A DNA stretch of 64,000 bases, taken from Runella limosa DSM 17973. GTDB taxonomy: Bacteria > Bacteroidota > Bacteroidia > Cytophagales > Spirosomataceae. How positions within the stretch are numbered: position 1 is the first letter of the stretch; each line of letters starts with the position of its first letter. The position numbers and the translations under genes are program-made. Below the pieces are notes generated by a model. That model was not told where the DNA came from. It worked only from the letters and a program-made list of their open reading frames with translations, and made no database searches. Of the stretch, positions 34,573-44,548 are shown piece after piece. Location of the stretch: the NCBI RefSeq assembly GCF_000482465.1, contig NZ_AXVJ01000061.1, positions 1 through 64,000 on the forward strand, written 5' to 3'.

Positions 34573-36012
34573 ATGATGAAAACAACAAGCATAAAAGGGT
34601 GGTTGAGGATTGGTGTTTTCTTTGTTGGAATATCAATGCTGCAAGCCCAGCAAAACGATAAGAGCCAAGGAAAAGATGCCTCGGTACCTATCGCTTGGGC
34701 TAAAATGACAGTGCAGGTGATGTCGCAAGCACCTAATAATACTCCGACCTATGGGTCGAGGGCTTTGGCGTACATTGGACTTACAATGTATGAGGCTACG
34801 GTACCTATTTCGCCCAAACATCGCTCAATCATCAAGTCGCTCTGTGATACCTTATCAATACCAAAGCCTAACAAAAAATATGCCTGGGAACTGGCTTTGA
34901 ACGCAGGTCAAGCCCAGATTTTAAAGGCTTTTTATGGCTATACAAATAAAACAAATCCAATAGACTCACTGGAAAAAGTGATTTATCAACGTTATTCTCA
35001 AAATCTTTCACCTGCGGTAGCTACAGCTTCGGTTGACTATGGGAGGATGTTGGCATACCGTATTTTCGAGTGGGCAAAACTAGATGGCGGCCATGAAGGT
35101 CATTTGAGAAACTTTCCTAAAGATTATGTGCGACCTCAAGGGGAAGGACTGTGGGTACCTCCTAGCATTGGCCAATCAAATTCTAAAATTCCGATGCACC
35201 CAACTTGGGGACAAAATCGGACATTCTCAGCCCAAAATGCTTTACTGCCATTGCCTAAGCCGCTGGTGTATTCTACTGATACAACCACCGAGTATTACAA
35301 ACAATATAAAGAGGTAGCTGATCGCAAGAAGACATTGACCAACGAAGAGCGGGCGATTGTGATGTGGTGGGGAGATGACCCAACCGAAACGTGTTCGCCG
35401 CCAGGTCATTCATATAATTTGGCCACCATCGCTGTTCTAAACAGCAACGCTGACGCCATTAAAGCTGCTGAGACTTATGCCCGCGTAGGCATGGCCGTGG
35501 CAGATGCGTTTATTTGCTGCTGGAAGGCAAAGTTTGCCTACATGGTTCAGCGGCCGTCGTCATTTATTAGGCAAAATTTTAGACACAAAGAGGTTTTTCC
35601 AGGTGAAATGATTAATTGGTTGCCGTTTTTTTTGGAGCCTCCTTTTCCATCTTTTTATTCAGGCCATGCTGTGCAATCGGCGGCTACTGCCACTGTTTTG
35701 ACAGAAATGTACGGCGATAATTTTTCTTTTACGGACGCGACTCACGCGGGGCGGGGCCCCAAACGCTATTATGTAGTGAAGCCATTGCCTGCCAAATATG
35801 ATGCCGTATTTCTAGGGGACTACATTCCTGAATACTTAGAAAAAGAGGTGGTTTTTGTACCTCGTCACTACCGTTCATTCTGGGAGTCTGCCAAAGAATG
35901 TGCCGAGTCGCGATTGATGGGCGGAATACACACGCGCCATGACAATGACATTGGACTGGAAGAAGGTACCAAAATTGGAAAAAATATCAACGCATTGCAC
36001 TGGCGGAAATAA
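34573..36012 (+). CDS. Vanadium-dependent haloperoxidase/PAP2-superfamily protein (copy 3), Sec-secreted
   Basis: A 479-residue protein with a standard Sec signal (IGVFFVGISMLQAQ, no lipobox), unlike the three lipidated copies. Active-site residues are intact: K320-x6-R327-P (KFAYMVQRP), S363-G364-H365 (FYSGHAVQS) and R447-x5-H453 (SRLMGGIHTRHD). It has an extra segment between the second and third motifs (about 375-425), including KRYYVVKPLPAKYDAVFLGD, which copy 2 lacks. It follows a terminator, so it has its own promoter (not located). It is followed 49 bases later by a CMD-type gene. Confidence 0.85.
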   Translation: MMKTTSIKGWLRIGVFFVGISMLQAQQNDKSQGKDASVPIAWAKMTVQVMSQAPNNTPTYGSRALAYIGLTMYEATVPISPKHRSIIKSLCDTLSIPKPNKKYAWELALNAGQAQILKAFYGYTNKTNPIDSLEKVIYQRYSQNLSPAVATASVDYGRMLAYRIFEWAKLDGGHEGHLRNFPKDYVRPQGEGLWVPPSIGQSNSKIPMHPTWGQNRTFSAQNALLPLPKPLVYSTDTTTEYYKQYKEVADRKKTLTNEERAIVMWWGDDPTETCSPPGHSYNLATIAVLNSNADAIKAAETYARVGMAVADAFICCWKAKFAYMVQRPSSFIRQNFRHKEVFPGEMINWLPFFLEPPFPSFYSGHAVQSAATATVLTEMYGDNFSFTDATHAGRGPKRYYVVKPLPAKYDAVFLGDYIPEYLEKEVVFVPRHYRSFWESAKECAESRLMGGIHTRHDNDIGLEEGTKIGKNINALHWRK

Positions 36013-36061
36013 GCGTGGAAAGTTATTGAAAAAACAACCCTTTTTAATTTAAAATACATCT

Positions 36062-36610
36062 ATGCCACATATTTCATTACCCGAAGGTTTTCCTGGAATC
36101 CGTAGTTTGGCGGCTTATCGTCCTGACACGGGGGCGGCTTTGTACGCGTTGGCGGAGGCACTTTTGAGAGGCGATTCGGCCTTTTCGCAGGCTGATGCGG
36201 AGTTGATTGCCACCTTTACTTCATCGCTCAATCAGTGTACATTTTGTACTTGTAGCCACGCCGCCGCTGCCCGTTTTCTCTTTGAAAACAACCAAGATGT
36301 CGTCGATGCTGTCATTGCGGATTATCAAACGGCACCGATTTCGGATAAAATGAAAGCGTTGCTGACCATTGCGAAATGCGTTCAAGAAGACGCTCGTACC
36401 GTTTCGGAAGAAATAGTGGCCAATGCCCGCCTGCTCGGGGCTACCGACCGCGAAATTCATGATACAGTGCTGATTGCGGCGACGTTTTGTATGTTCAATC
36501 GCTACGTGGATGGCTTGGCCACCGTGACGCCTACCGATGTCGCTGATTATATCCCTATGGGTGAACGTATGGGCACGCTGGGGTATGTACCGCCGAAGCC
36601 ACAAGCATAG
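36062..36610 (+). CDS. AhpD/CMD-like peroxidase-related protein (copy 2)
   Basis: A 182-residue helical protein paralogous to those at 25977 and 36685. It has the CMD/AhpD core with redox motif C59-x2-C62-x3-H66 (QCTFCTCSHAAAA) plus an extra Cys at 64. EIHDTVLIAATFCMFNRYVDG is the conserved C-terminal helix pair. In AhpD the CxxC is the redox-active pair and the His a proton relay. No signal sequence, so cytoplasmic. Its gene starts 49 bases after haloperoxidase copy 3, suggesting a shared transcript. Confidence 0.88.
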   Translation: MPHISLPEGFPGIRSLAAYRPDTGAALYALAEALLRGDSAFSQADAELIATFTSSLNQCTFCTCSHAAAARFLFENNQDVVDAVIADYQTAPISDKMKALLTIAKCVQEDARTVSEEIVANARLLGATDREIHDTVLIAATFCMFNRYVDGLATVTPTDVADYIPMGERMGTLGYVPPKPQA

Positions 36611-36639
36611 ACCTTATAGGTTTCAAAAACCTATAAGGT
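36611..36639. repeat. Perfect palindrome between the two CMD genes
   Basis: ACCTTATAGGTTT, loop CAA, AAACCTATAAGGT: a perfect 13-bp stem starting right after the stop codon. An A-run, not a T-run, follows, so it is not a classical terminator for the upstream gene. One of several similarly built palindromes in the window. Confidence 0.75.
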
Positions 36640-36684
36640 TTAAAAAAACTCGACACTCTGAACTCTAAAATTCGACATTTTACC

Positions 36685-37251
36685 ATGCCACATATACAAT
36701 TTCAAAACGACTTACCAGGGATTTTAGGCCCGATGAATTTTAGCCCTCATACGGCTGAACCGATGAATGCACTGGCCAATGCGCTTTTGCAAACTGACGA
36801 AGGACTGAGCCGTGGCGAACGTGAACTGATAGCCACCTACGTTTCATCCCAAAACGACTGCTTTTTCTGCCAAACCATTCACGGAGCGGTGGCAAGTGAG
36901 TACTTGGGAGATGAAGATTGGTCGTTTGTAAAAGCCGTTAAATGCGATTACGAACAAACCGCGCTTTCCGAAAAAATGAAGTCATTGTTGACGATTGCGG
37001 GTAGTGTGCAAAAAGGAGGAAAACACGTTACGACCGAACAAGTGGAGGCCGCAAAAATACAAGGTGCTACCGACCGTGAAATCCACGACACGGTACTCAT
37101 TGCGGCAGCTTTTTGCATGTTTAATCGGTACGTGGATGGTTTAGCGACGATTGCGCCTCAAAACCCTGAGGTATATCGCGCTAGAGCTGCCAGGGTTGTT
37201 GAAAAAGGATACTCAGCAGAAGGAAAATACACTTCTGAAAAGATAATATAA
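36685..37251 (+). CDS. AhpD/CMD-like peroxidase-related protein (copy 3)
   Basis: A 188-residue protein with the same plan as copies 1 and 2 and a canonical motif C59-x2-C62-x3-H66 (NDCFFCQTIHGAVA). The downstream helices read EIHDTVLIAAAFCMFNRYVDG. It has a slightly longer, Lys-rich C-terminus. Adjacent to copy 2 as a tandem pair, and closed by a terminator at 37272. Confidence 0.88.
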   Translation: MPHIQFQNDLPGILGPMNFSPHTAEPMNALANALLQTDEGLSRGERELIATYVSSQNDCFFCQTIHGAVASEYLGDEDWSFVKAVKCDYEQTALSEKMKSLLTIAGSVQKGGKHVTTEQVEAAKIQGATDREIHDTVLIAAAFCMFNRYVDGLATIAPQNPEVYRARAARVVEKGYSAEGKYTSEKII

Positions 37252-37271
37252 TATCATAGGTTGGAGTGACC

Positions 37272-37304
37272 AAAAAGCCCCAATTAACTTGATTGGGGCT
37301 TTTT
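37272..37304 (+). terminator. Rho-independent terminator
   Basis: AAAAAGCCCCAAT and the inverse ATTGGGGCTTTTT around a 7-base loop, 20 bases after the stop of CMD copy 3. Confidence 0.9.
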
Positions 37305-37347
37305 AAAATCTTTCAGTAAATCTCCTAAACTAGCAACCCAAATTGAA

Positions 37348-38646
37348 ATGAAGTACCTTATACCTCTATTGGTTATTCTCTGTTTGCTAAATGCCTGTCA
37401 TAAAGCAGAAAATTGGCAAACACCCGTGAAAGAAATGACCGATGAACAATATCCCGACAATCCTAATTTAACCTCCAGACACCCCAAGGCGCAACAGATT
37501 TTGTATAAAACGATTGCCATTCAACAACAAGTTGACGACAAGTTTGACTTTGAGCTACTTCCCCAAAAAAACGAAACGCCAACCATCAAAATCAAAGGCA
37601 TACCGCTCTTAGAATGGATGCCGACGGCGGTGGATTGGATTAAAAAAGATGATTATTTGACGTACATCGGCCTCATAAACCAAGAGTGGAATCGTCAGCA
37701 AGTACAATTTAATGCAGGGCAATTTGAGGTAACTGCGGGGACAGAAGTCCAAATTTCGCGCGTGGATTTGGCCCGTAACTGCCTTAATGCCTATCTCTGG
37801 GAAATGTTGGTTTATGCCAAAGATACGGACGGTAAAGATAAATTATATTGGCAATGCTGGTTTGATTTTCCGAAAGATTTGTACGAAGAACTCTTTGTAA
37901 AACGCAATAAACTAAGCATGGATCCTTACCGTGCAGGATTAGAAAATTGGGTTGACCCGCCTTCAAAAAAAATCAATCTGGGCTTGTTACGTGAAGTGAA
38001 ATCCGAAAAAGTAGTTCCGTTTGTGTCAAGTAATGATGAAATGTATGCGTTGAAGGGTGAATTGGAACGCAAACGTAAAAATATTATCTATCCTAAAAAA
38101 GTGACAAAAATGGGCGATTTGTTGAGCGATAGCACACGGTTTGCGACGTTTGCTCAACCAGGTTTTTATGATACCAAAGACCCTCGTGTTACTTATTTAA
38201 GTCGGTTTGGTAAACTTACTAAAGTGATAGAAAGACAAATCACCACACCTACCAAGGAAACAGCCCTAGAAATAGAGTATGTTTTTGTGAGTAATCAAGA
38301 TGCCAAGACTATTACGCGTTTGGTTGTGGGCGGTCTTAAACCAGCATCACTGCCTGTTCTTTCGCTTACAAATGCCAGCGACGGTGCACGTGCTTCTATG
38401 GGGATTTCCAATCATTCCTTCTATGAAACCTTTGATTATCAGCAACAACACCTCACGAAAGACAATCCGTTTTATTCTTTTTTGCTTGATGAGAAAGGTA
38501 ACTTTTTAGATAATCACAAAATTGGGATTGATGGAACAGTCTTTCACTTGGATGAAGAAGACAATACTAAATTACATCTCTGGATTTTGGCATTTGAACG
38601 CCACGCGTTTGTGAGCCACTGTATTATAAAATTATCAAATCGCTAA
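37348..38646 (+). CDS. Large lipoprotein of unknown function upstream of SusC
   Basis: A 432-residue predicted lipoprotein (lipobox LCLLNAC). The mature chain has no motif I recognise. Notable segments are KIKGIPLLEWMPTAVDWIKK, YLTYIGLINQEWNRQQVQFN and ITTPTKETALEIEYVFVSNQ. The C-terminal ~150 residues look beta-rich. It ends only two bases before the SusC-like gene and follows a terminator, so it is the first gene of the SusC-SusD-DUF3179 operon. A surface substrate-binding or processing role is possible but unsupported. Confidence 0.72.
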   Translation: MKYLIPLLVILCLLNACHKAENWQTPVKEMTDEQYPDNPNLTSRHPKAQQILYKTIAIQQQVDDKFDFELLPQKNETPTIKIKGIPLLEWMPTAVDWIKKDDYLTYIGLINQEWNRQQVQFNAGQFEVTAGTEVQISRVDLARNCLNAYLWEMLVYAKDTDGKDKLYWQCWFDFPKDLYEELFVKRNKLSMDPYRAGLENWVDPPSKKINLGLLREVKSEKVVPFVSSNDEMYALKGELERKRKNIIYPKKVTKMGDLLSDSTRFATFAQPGFYDTKDPRVTYLSRFGKLTKVIERQITTPTKETALEIEYVFVSNQDAKTITRLVVGGLKPASLPVLSLTNASDGARASMGISNHSFYETFDYQQQHLTKDNPFYSFLLDEKGNFLDNHKIGIDGTVFHLDEEDNTKLHLWILAFERHAFVSHCIIKLSNR

Positions 38647-38648
38647 GT

Positions 38649-41600
38649 ATGAGACATTTTTTTACCCAAAAAATAACCTGCCTTTTTCTGATGCTTTTAT
38701 GGGTTGGCTGTGCATTGGCACAGGATACAACTTTAAAAGGGATTGTTACAGATGCCCAAAGCGGAAATCCATTGGTGAGTGCGACTGTACAACTAAAAAA
38801 TGGAAAAGACTTTGTGCTGACTAATGAAAAAGGGGAGTTTACATGGCCTAAGGCACCAAAATTACCTTTTACCTTATTGGTGAGCTCTGTCGGTTTTGAA
38901 ACCAAAGAAGTTGTGGTCAACTCGTTGGCGTTTAACGCTATTGTGCTCAAAGAATCGGTGACGAGCCTGAGCGAAGTGGTCGTTTCGAGTGGTTATACGA
39001 TTCAAAACCGCAATGAGTTTTCTGGCGCTGTGTCGAGTGTAGCAGCCAAACAGCTACAAAATCGCCCTGCTGTCAGTTTCGATCAGTTATTGAACGGACA
39101 AGCAGCGGGTATTGATTTGATTCAGCCCACAAATATTCTCAATGCCACTCCTGTGTTGCGTATTCGTGGTATCAACACCATTACGTCAGGTTTGTTTCCA
39201 TTGGTGGTAGTGGACGGGGTAACGGTTTTTGTGGGGGCGATTGGTGGAGGCATTGGCAACAACCCCTTGGCCGATATAAATCCCAATGATATTGAAACGA
39301 TTGATGTTCTCAAAGACGCATCGGCCGCAGCTATTTATGGCTCGCGAGCGGCCAATGGTGTAATGGTGATTACAACCAAAAAAGGCCGTAAAGGAAAACC
39401 AAAAGTCAGTTATGATAATTGGGTGAGCCGCAGCACGCCTTACAATATGCCCAAAATGCTGGGAGCGGAAGAATACACGATGATTAAAAATGAGGCAATG
39501 GTCAACTCGGGACGTGCGCCTGGCTATGCCCTCATGAAAAACGGCGATGGAAGTACGGTAGATACGGATTGGTACGACGTGGCGTTTCGTCCAGGAATTT
39601 CTCACAACCACAACATCAGCGTGTCAGGTGCCAACGATGCAACGAGCTACTTCTTCTCGACGGGATATACGCACCAAAACAGTTTTATCAAAAACAACAC
39701 TTTTGAGCGGTTGGCAGCGCGGTTGAATTTTAGCCATGAACTGAATAAATCCATCACATTTGGTGCCAATATTACTTATAGCAATGGCACCAACATAGGC
39801 CCTAATACGGGTGCAGTGCCCAGCAACTCGATGTCGTCGTCGGCTTACAACTCACAGTATATCACCAACGAACCCCTCGCCCGTATGACCTACGTGTTGC
39901 CGCCCAACGTACCTGTTTACCGTTCGGATGGCTCATATAGCATCCAAAACGGCATCAGTGTGGGCTATGGTGCCAATAATCCGAGTACGATTGGAACCAT
40001 AAATGCCTATAACTTGGCCATGGTACAAACGCTGGATTTAAGCTCGTCGGAAAACAATACCCTCATTGGGAATGTCTATGGAGAATGGAAAATACTGAAA
40101 AACCTCAAATTTAGAACTAGCTACGGGCTTAATAACCTACAAGTGACCAATAAGGCATTTCTTAATCCCACTCACGGAGGAGGGGCTGCTTCCAATGGTG
40201 CCGCAACCAACAATTTTACGAAGTTCTATCGGAGCGATTGGGTCAATACGTTGTTGTATAGCACCAGCATTAACGAAAAACACAACATCACAGTTTTGCT
40301 CGGCCATGAAGCGATTAAAACGACTACCGATGGTTGGGGAGCACAACAAACCAACGTGACGGACCCTTCCTATTCCAATTTTCAGGGTGGTTTTAGTAAC
40401 ATTGCTCCCAGTGGTAACATCTTGATGGAGAATGCGTTGTTGTCTTATTTTTCAAATATTACCTATGACTACAAGAAAAAATACTTGTTGAGTCTCAATT
40501 TTCGCCGCGATGGACTTTCGGCCTTAGCGACGGGTAATAAATACGGGAATTTTGGTGGAGGCTCGGTAGGTTGGAATATTTTTGAGGAAGATTTTTATAA
40601 AAATAGCGGACTGGCGCGCGTCATTAATAACCTCAAAATCAGGGGCAGTTATGGGGTGGTAGGCAATAGTGAAATTGGGGACTATCCTGCGATTGGAACT
40701 TACAATTCAAACACTTATGGTGGAATGCCCACGTTGGCATTTTCGCAAGCGGCTAACCCCAACCTTCGCTGGGAAACCTCGAAAAAATTAGACATTGGCC
40801 TCAACTTTTCGATGTTCAACGACCGTCTTACGTTTGAGTTTGATTACTACAACAACGAGGTGGATGGCCTGATTCTGAAAGCCCCGCAGGCATTGTCGGC
40901 GGGCATCCCAGGCAACGTCATTAATGCCAACGTAGGAAGTCTTTATAATCGTGGTATTGAGCTAGGAATCAGTGCCATTGTGACCAACTATCGCGATTTT
41001 AGATGGAATACAGGTTTTAACCTCTCAACCCTCAAAAACGAGGTTACTTCGCTCGTGAGTGATGTGTATGTGCCGAGTGTTTTTGGCGTTCAAAACATGA
41101 CGCGGGTGGGCTACTCTATCGGTTCAATTTTTGCCGTTCCAACGGTAGGGGTAAACCCCGATAATGGTTTGATGGTGTTTGTCAACAGTGAAGGCCGTGA
41201 AGTTCAGTACAATCACATTGGCTCGCCACGGTGGACATACAAAGACGGTACGGCAGCCCCAGCCATTGATAACCTTAAAGATGGGGTGATTCAAGGGCCT
41301 TCGTTGCCACGCTTGTTTGGTGGGCTCAACAATAGTTTTAGCTATAAAAACTTTGATTTGAACTTGATTTTTAACTTTGTCGCTGGTAATAAGCTCTACA
41401 ATGGTACACGTGCTACCAACTCTGATCAGCGGTATTTTAATAATGGTACCTTCATTTTGAGTCGTTGGCAAAAGCCAGGTGATGTGACTGAGATTCAGAA
41501 GCTACAGTATGGCGACAATGTATCGGCGGGTTTCTCATTTGCAGCTACTTCAAAGGTAGAGAACGGTTCGTATCTCAAACTCCGTAATATTTCTTTGGGG

Positions 41601-41813
41601 TATAACATTCCTGTTCAGAAAAGCAATCTACTGCGCGGTAGGGTAGCTTCCGCGCGGGTATATGCGCAAGCGGCCAATGTCTTTACAATCACCAAGTACC
41701 GTGGTTCAGATCCCGAAGTATCTATCAATGGTAACTCGATTCACTCTGGCAAAGACCAAAACGTTCCGCCCAACGCCCAAGTGCTTTCAGTAGGTTTGAA
41801 TGTTGGATTTTAA
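38649..41813 (+). CDS. SusC/RagA-type TonB-linked outer-membrane transporter
   Basis: A 1054-residue SusC-like protein. Signal peptide (LFLMLLWVGCALAQ), CarboxypepD-reg-like domain (about 27-105), then the plug with the SusC signature LKDASAAAIYGSRAANGVMV near residue 220. The barrel ends AQVLSVGLNVGF. In the SusCD system the barrel and a lipoprotein lid import oligosaccharides, peptides or other large ligands through the outer membrane. The SusD partner follows at 41880. No glycoside hydrolase, lyase or peptidase gene is in the immediate cluster, so the ligand class is open. Confidence 0.94.
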   Translation: MRHFFTQKITCLFLMLLWVGCALAQDTTLKGIVTDAQSGNPLVSATVQLKNGKDFVLTNEKGEFTWPKAPKLPFTLLVSSVGFETKEVVVNSLAFNAIVLKESVTSLSEVVVSSGYTIQNRNEFSGAVSSVAAKQLQNRPAVSFDQLLNGQAAGIDLIQPTNILNATPVLRIRGINTITSGLFPLVVVDGVTVFVGAIGGGIGNNPLADINPNDIETIDVLKDASAAAIYGSRAANGVMVITTKKGRKGKPKVSYDNWVSRSTPYNMPKMLGAEEYTMIKNEAMVNSGRAPGYALMKNGDGSTVDTDWYDVAFRPGISHNHNISVSGANDATSYFFSTGYTHQNSFIKNNTFERLAARLNFSHELNKSITFGANITYSNGTNIGPNTGAVPSNSMSSSAYNSQYITNEPLARMTYVLPPNVPVYRSDGSYSIQNGISVGYGANNPSTIGTINAYNLAMVQTLDLSSSENNTLIGNVYGEWKILKNLKFRTSYGLNNLQVTNKAFLNPTHGGGAASNGAATNNFTKFYRSDWVNTLLYSTSINEKHNITVLLGHEAIKTTTDGWGAQQTNVTDPSYSNFQGGFSNIAPSGNILMENALLSYFSNITYDYKKKYLLSLNFRRDGLSALATGNKYGNFGGGSVGWNIFEEDFYKNSGLARVINNLKIRGSYGVVGNSEIGDYPAIGTYNSNTYGGMPTLAFSQAANPNLRWETSKKLDIGLNFSMFNDRLTFEFDYYNNEVDGLILKAPQALSAGIPGNVINANVGSLYNRGIELGISAIVTNYRDFRWNTGFNLSTLKNEVTSLVSDVYVPSVFGVQNMTRVGYSIGSIFAVPTVGVNPDNGLMVFVNSEGREVQYNHIGSPRWTYKDGTAAPAIDNLKDGVIQGPSLPRLFGGLNNSFSYKNFDLNLIFNFVAGNKLYNGTRATNSDQRYFNNGTFILSRWQKPGDVTEIQKLQYGDNVSAGFSFAATSKVENGSYLKLRNISLGYNIPVQKSNLLRGRVASARVYAQAANVFTITKYRGSDPEVSINGNSIHSGKDQNVPPNAQVLSVGLNVGF

Positions 41814-41879
41814 AGCCTTTTGTCATCCCGATAAAAGAGGGGACTAAATCCACTCTCTACAACACAAACATTGAACAAA

Positions 41880-43328
41880 ATGAAATCAAAAATACTTATA
41901 TTCTCGCTTGCAACGGTCTGTTTGACAGCTTGTAATGATGGTTTTCTCAATACAGTCCCTAAAACTACTGTAGCCGAAGAGGCCGCATACAGCACCCCTG
42001 CCAAAATACTGGCGCAGGTCAATAATCTTTATGGGCAACTCCAAAATGCGACATTTTATGGAGGTCGCTATATTATTTTCAACGAGCAGCGCGGTGATGA
42101 GTTTGGACAAAACGATGGCAACGCCGCTACAGGTTCAGCGGTTTGGAACCAAAACGTAGCTTCTACCAACGAGTTTATCAACAACGTATGGGGAGCAGCC
42201 TATTCGGCTATTAATGCTTCAAACGTACTCATGGAGCGGCTTAATGGCACCACTGTGGTGTCGGTGGCTGATGCCAAGCTGTACGTGGCGGAAGCTAAAT
42301 TTGTACGGGCATTGTCATACTTGGCATTGGTACAAACCTACGCTAAACCTTATAATGTGGACAAAAACGCATTGGGTGTGCCGTTGCGCCTCAAAGCTAT
42401 CACAACTGAAGGTAACAATGACTTGGCGCGTAGTTCGGTTGCGGATGTTTATGCGCAGATTATCAAAGACTTAAATGAAGCAGAGGTCGATTTGCCAGCA
42501 TCCTATACAACGCCTTTGTTGAACACCGCACGTGCTAAGAAAAGTACGGCGATTGCGCTCAAAACAAGGGTGTATTTGCAACAAAACGAATTTCAGAAAG
42601 TAGTTGAAGAAGCGGCCAAACTGGTATCAAAAACCGCTCCTTTTCAATACACGACTGGTTCGCTAACGCATCGTTTGGAAACCAATATTGCTGCCATTTT
42701 TGGAGGCAGTTACACGGGGAGTGAAGCTATTTTTTCGATTCCATTTGCCAATACTACCACCGAAACCCCCCCGTCGCAGAGCTCGTTGGCTTTTACGTAT
42801 GTATCTCAGCCAATTTTGTTTTTGGCAACGGGCGGAATTGTGAGCGACCCCGCCCTCACCAATGTTGCCGACGCACGCACGGGCTTGATTGGTACCAACA
42901 GTGCTGGTCAGAAAGTATTGCGCAAATTCAACATCACTACCGCGCCGTTTCGCGATTACGTACCTGTGATTCGTTATGCCGAAGTGATGCTCAACTACGC
43001 AGAGGCCGCCGCCCAAACAAACGACTTGTCGATGGCAGCTGCTTTGCTTAAAGCTGTAAGAAATCGGTCAAATCCGAATCATATTTTTGCAGAAACAGAG
43101 CTTACTTCTAAAACGACTTTACTCAACCTTATTTTTAACGAAAGACGCATCGAATTGCTGGGCGAAGGTTTCCGACTGCATGATTTACAACGTCGCGGGC
43201 TGACCTTGCCCGCTAAAACGGGAAGCATCGGGACAGCCCCATTGGTGTTGCCCACGGCCAGCAACTACATTTGGCCTATTCCGAGCGGTGAGATTTCGGC
43301 AAACAAATTGATGGTGCCTAATCCTTAG
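41880..43328 (+). CDS. SusD/RagB-family outer-membrane lipoprotein
   Basis: A 482-residue lipoprotein (lipobox CLTAC near residue 20) with SusD features: FLNTVPKTTVAEEAAYSTP after the lipid anchor, a TPR-like helical core (AKLYVAEAKFVRALSYLALV), and a C-terminal RagB/SusD domain with YVPVIRYAEVMLNYAEAAAQ and LLNLIFNERRIELLGEGFR. It acts as the lid of the upstream SusC barrel at the cell surface. I begin it at the ATG at 41880, since the track frame opens with a TTG nine bases earlier. Confidence 0.94.
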   Translation: MKSKILIFSLATVCLTACNDGFLNTVPKTTVAEEAAYSTPAKILAQVNNLYGQLQNATFYGGRYIIFNEQRGDEFGQNDGNAATGSAVWNQNVASTNEFINNVWGAAYSAINASNVLMERLNGTTVVSVADAKLYVAEAKFVRALSYLALVQTYAKPYNVDKNALGVPLRLKAITTEGNNDLARSSVADVYAQIIKDLNEAEVDLPASYTTPLLNTARAKKSTAIALKTRVYLQQNEFQKVVEEAAKLVSKTAPFQYTTGSLTHRLETNIAAIFGGSYTGSEAIFSIPFANTTTETPPSQSSLAFTYVSQPILFLATGGIVSDPALTNVADARTGLIGTNSAGQKVLRKFNITTAPFRDYVPVIRYAEVMLNYAEAAAQTNDLSMAAALLKAVRNRSNPNHIFAETELTSKTTLLNLIFNERRIELLGEGFRLHDLQRRGLTLPAKTGSIGTAPLVLPTASNYIWPIPSGEISANKLMVPNP

Positions 43329-43335
43329 AATCTTT

Positions 43336-44493
43336 ATGAAAAAACTTTTTTACATCGGTATTATTGGCCTGATTCTTTTTGAAATCGCCAACGTGTATTT
43401 CATCATGCCCATGCCAGGTAGCCAACGAATGAACAGCATTGACGCTGCCTATTTTTTACATACGTGGCGGTGGGCATTTCGTGCGGTGTTTGGGGCAATG
43501 GCTTTGGTAGGGGCTTTTGTAGTTTTCCGAGGGAAAAAATGGGAGCCGTACGTAGCTGGTATTTGTATCCTTGCGGTCGCAGCAGTTACCTACGCTGCCA
43601 ATTTCACAATGGCGGCCGATTCGATGTTTTATCAGCCTTCGGTACTGACGCTGAAAAATAGAATGGACAATAAAGTAGCCAAAGAACGTCTTGTGATTGG
43701 CGTGGAAGTGAATGGACAAGCGCGGGCGTATCCGATTCAATACATTGGTTATCACCACCAAGTACAAGATACGTTGGGAGGAAAACCTATCATCGTGACT
43801 TACTGCACCGTTTGCCGCACGGGTAGGGTGTTTGAGCCAATCGTGGGAGGGCAAAAGGAAGCTTTCCGATTGGTGGGGATGGATCATTTCAACGCCATGT
43901 TTGAAGACAAAACGACGGGTAGTTGGTGGCGACAAGCCAACGGGGAAGCGATAGCGGGCGAGCTGAAAGGGAAGTTTTTGCCCGAAATTCCTGTTATGCA
44001 AGTTACTTTGGCGAAATGGATGGATTTACACCCAACGACTTTGGTGATGCAACCCGATGCAAAATTTCAAGAAAAATACGATTCATTGAGCAAATACGAA
44101 ACGGGAAAACGGACGGGAGAGTTGACCAAACGTGATACAGCTTCGTGGAGTGATAAATCGTGGGTGGTGGGTGTAGAGGTAAATGGAGGGGTCAAAGCGT
44201 ATGATTGGAATCAATTGCAAAAAGAAAAAATCATCAATGATATGATTGGATATTTGCCCGTTACGGTGGTATTAGCGTCTGATAAACAGAGTTTTGTGGC
44301 ACTTTATCGTGCTACGCCTGGGCAAAAGTTGAGTATGAAAAATGATTCTCTCTATGATGAAGGTGGGTGTGCGTATGATTTGGCTGGAAAATCGCACCGA
44401 AAGGGCATTCCCGATTTAGAAAGAGCCAATGCGTATCAAGAGTATTGGCACAGTTGGAAAACGTTTCATCCCAATACAAAAAGGTATAAATAA
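43336..44493 (+). CDS. DUF3179-domain membrane protein
   Basis: A 385-residue protein with three N-terminal membrane helices (LFYIGIIGLILFEIANVYF, AFRAVFGAMALVGAFVVF, VAGICILAVAAVTYAANF). A large DUF3179 domain (about 115-380) follows, containing GVEVNGQARAYPIQYIGYHH, VTYCTVCRTGRVF and DHFNAMFEDKTTGSWW. The YCxxCxTG signature is characteristic of the family and has a conserved cysteine pair. Its biochemical role is not known to me. It starts eight bases after SusD, so it is co-transcribed with it. Confidence 0.9.
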   Translation: MKKLFYIGIIGLILFEIANVYFIMPMPGSQRMNSIDAAYFLHTWRWAFRAVFGAMALVGAFVVFRGKKWEPYVAGICILAVAAVTYAANFTMAADSMFYQPSVLTLKNRMDNKVAKERLVIGVEVNGQARAYPIQYIGYHHQVQDTLGGKPIIVTYCTVCRTGRVFEPIVGGQKEAFRLVGMDHFNAMFEDKTTGSWWRQANGEAIAGELKGKFLPEIPVMQVTLAKWMDLHPTTLVMQPDAKFQEKYDSLSKYETGKRTGELTKRDTASWSDKSWVVGVEVNGGVKAYDWNQLQKEKIINDMIGYLPVTVVLASDKQSFVALYRATPGQKLSMKNDSLYDEGGCAYDLAGKSHRKGIPDLERANAYQEYWHSWKTFHPNTKRYK

Positions 44494-44495
44494 TT

Positions 44496-44525
44496 TTTGG
44501 CATGATAATTGGTAGCTTAATTTTG
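44496..44525 (+). promoter_or_regulatory. Bacteroidota-type promoter (TTTG-N18-TAATTTTG)
   Basis: TTTG at 44496-44499 and TAATTTTG at 44518-44525 lie 23 bases upstream of the proposed TTG start at 44549. Overlaps the tail of the DUF3179 gene region. Confidence 0.55.
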
Positions 44526-44548
44526 TACCCTTTATTGTGCCAATTTCA

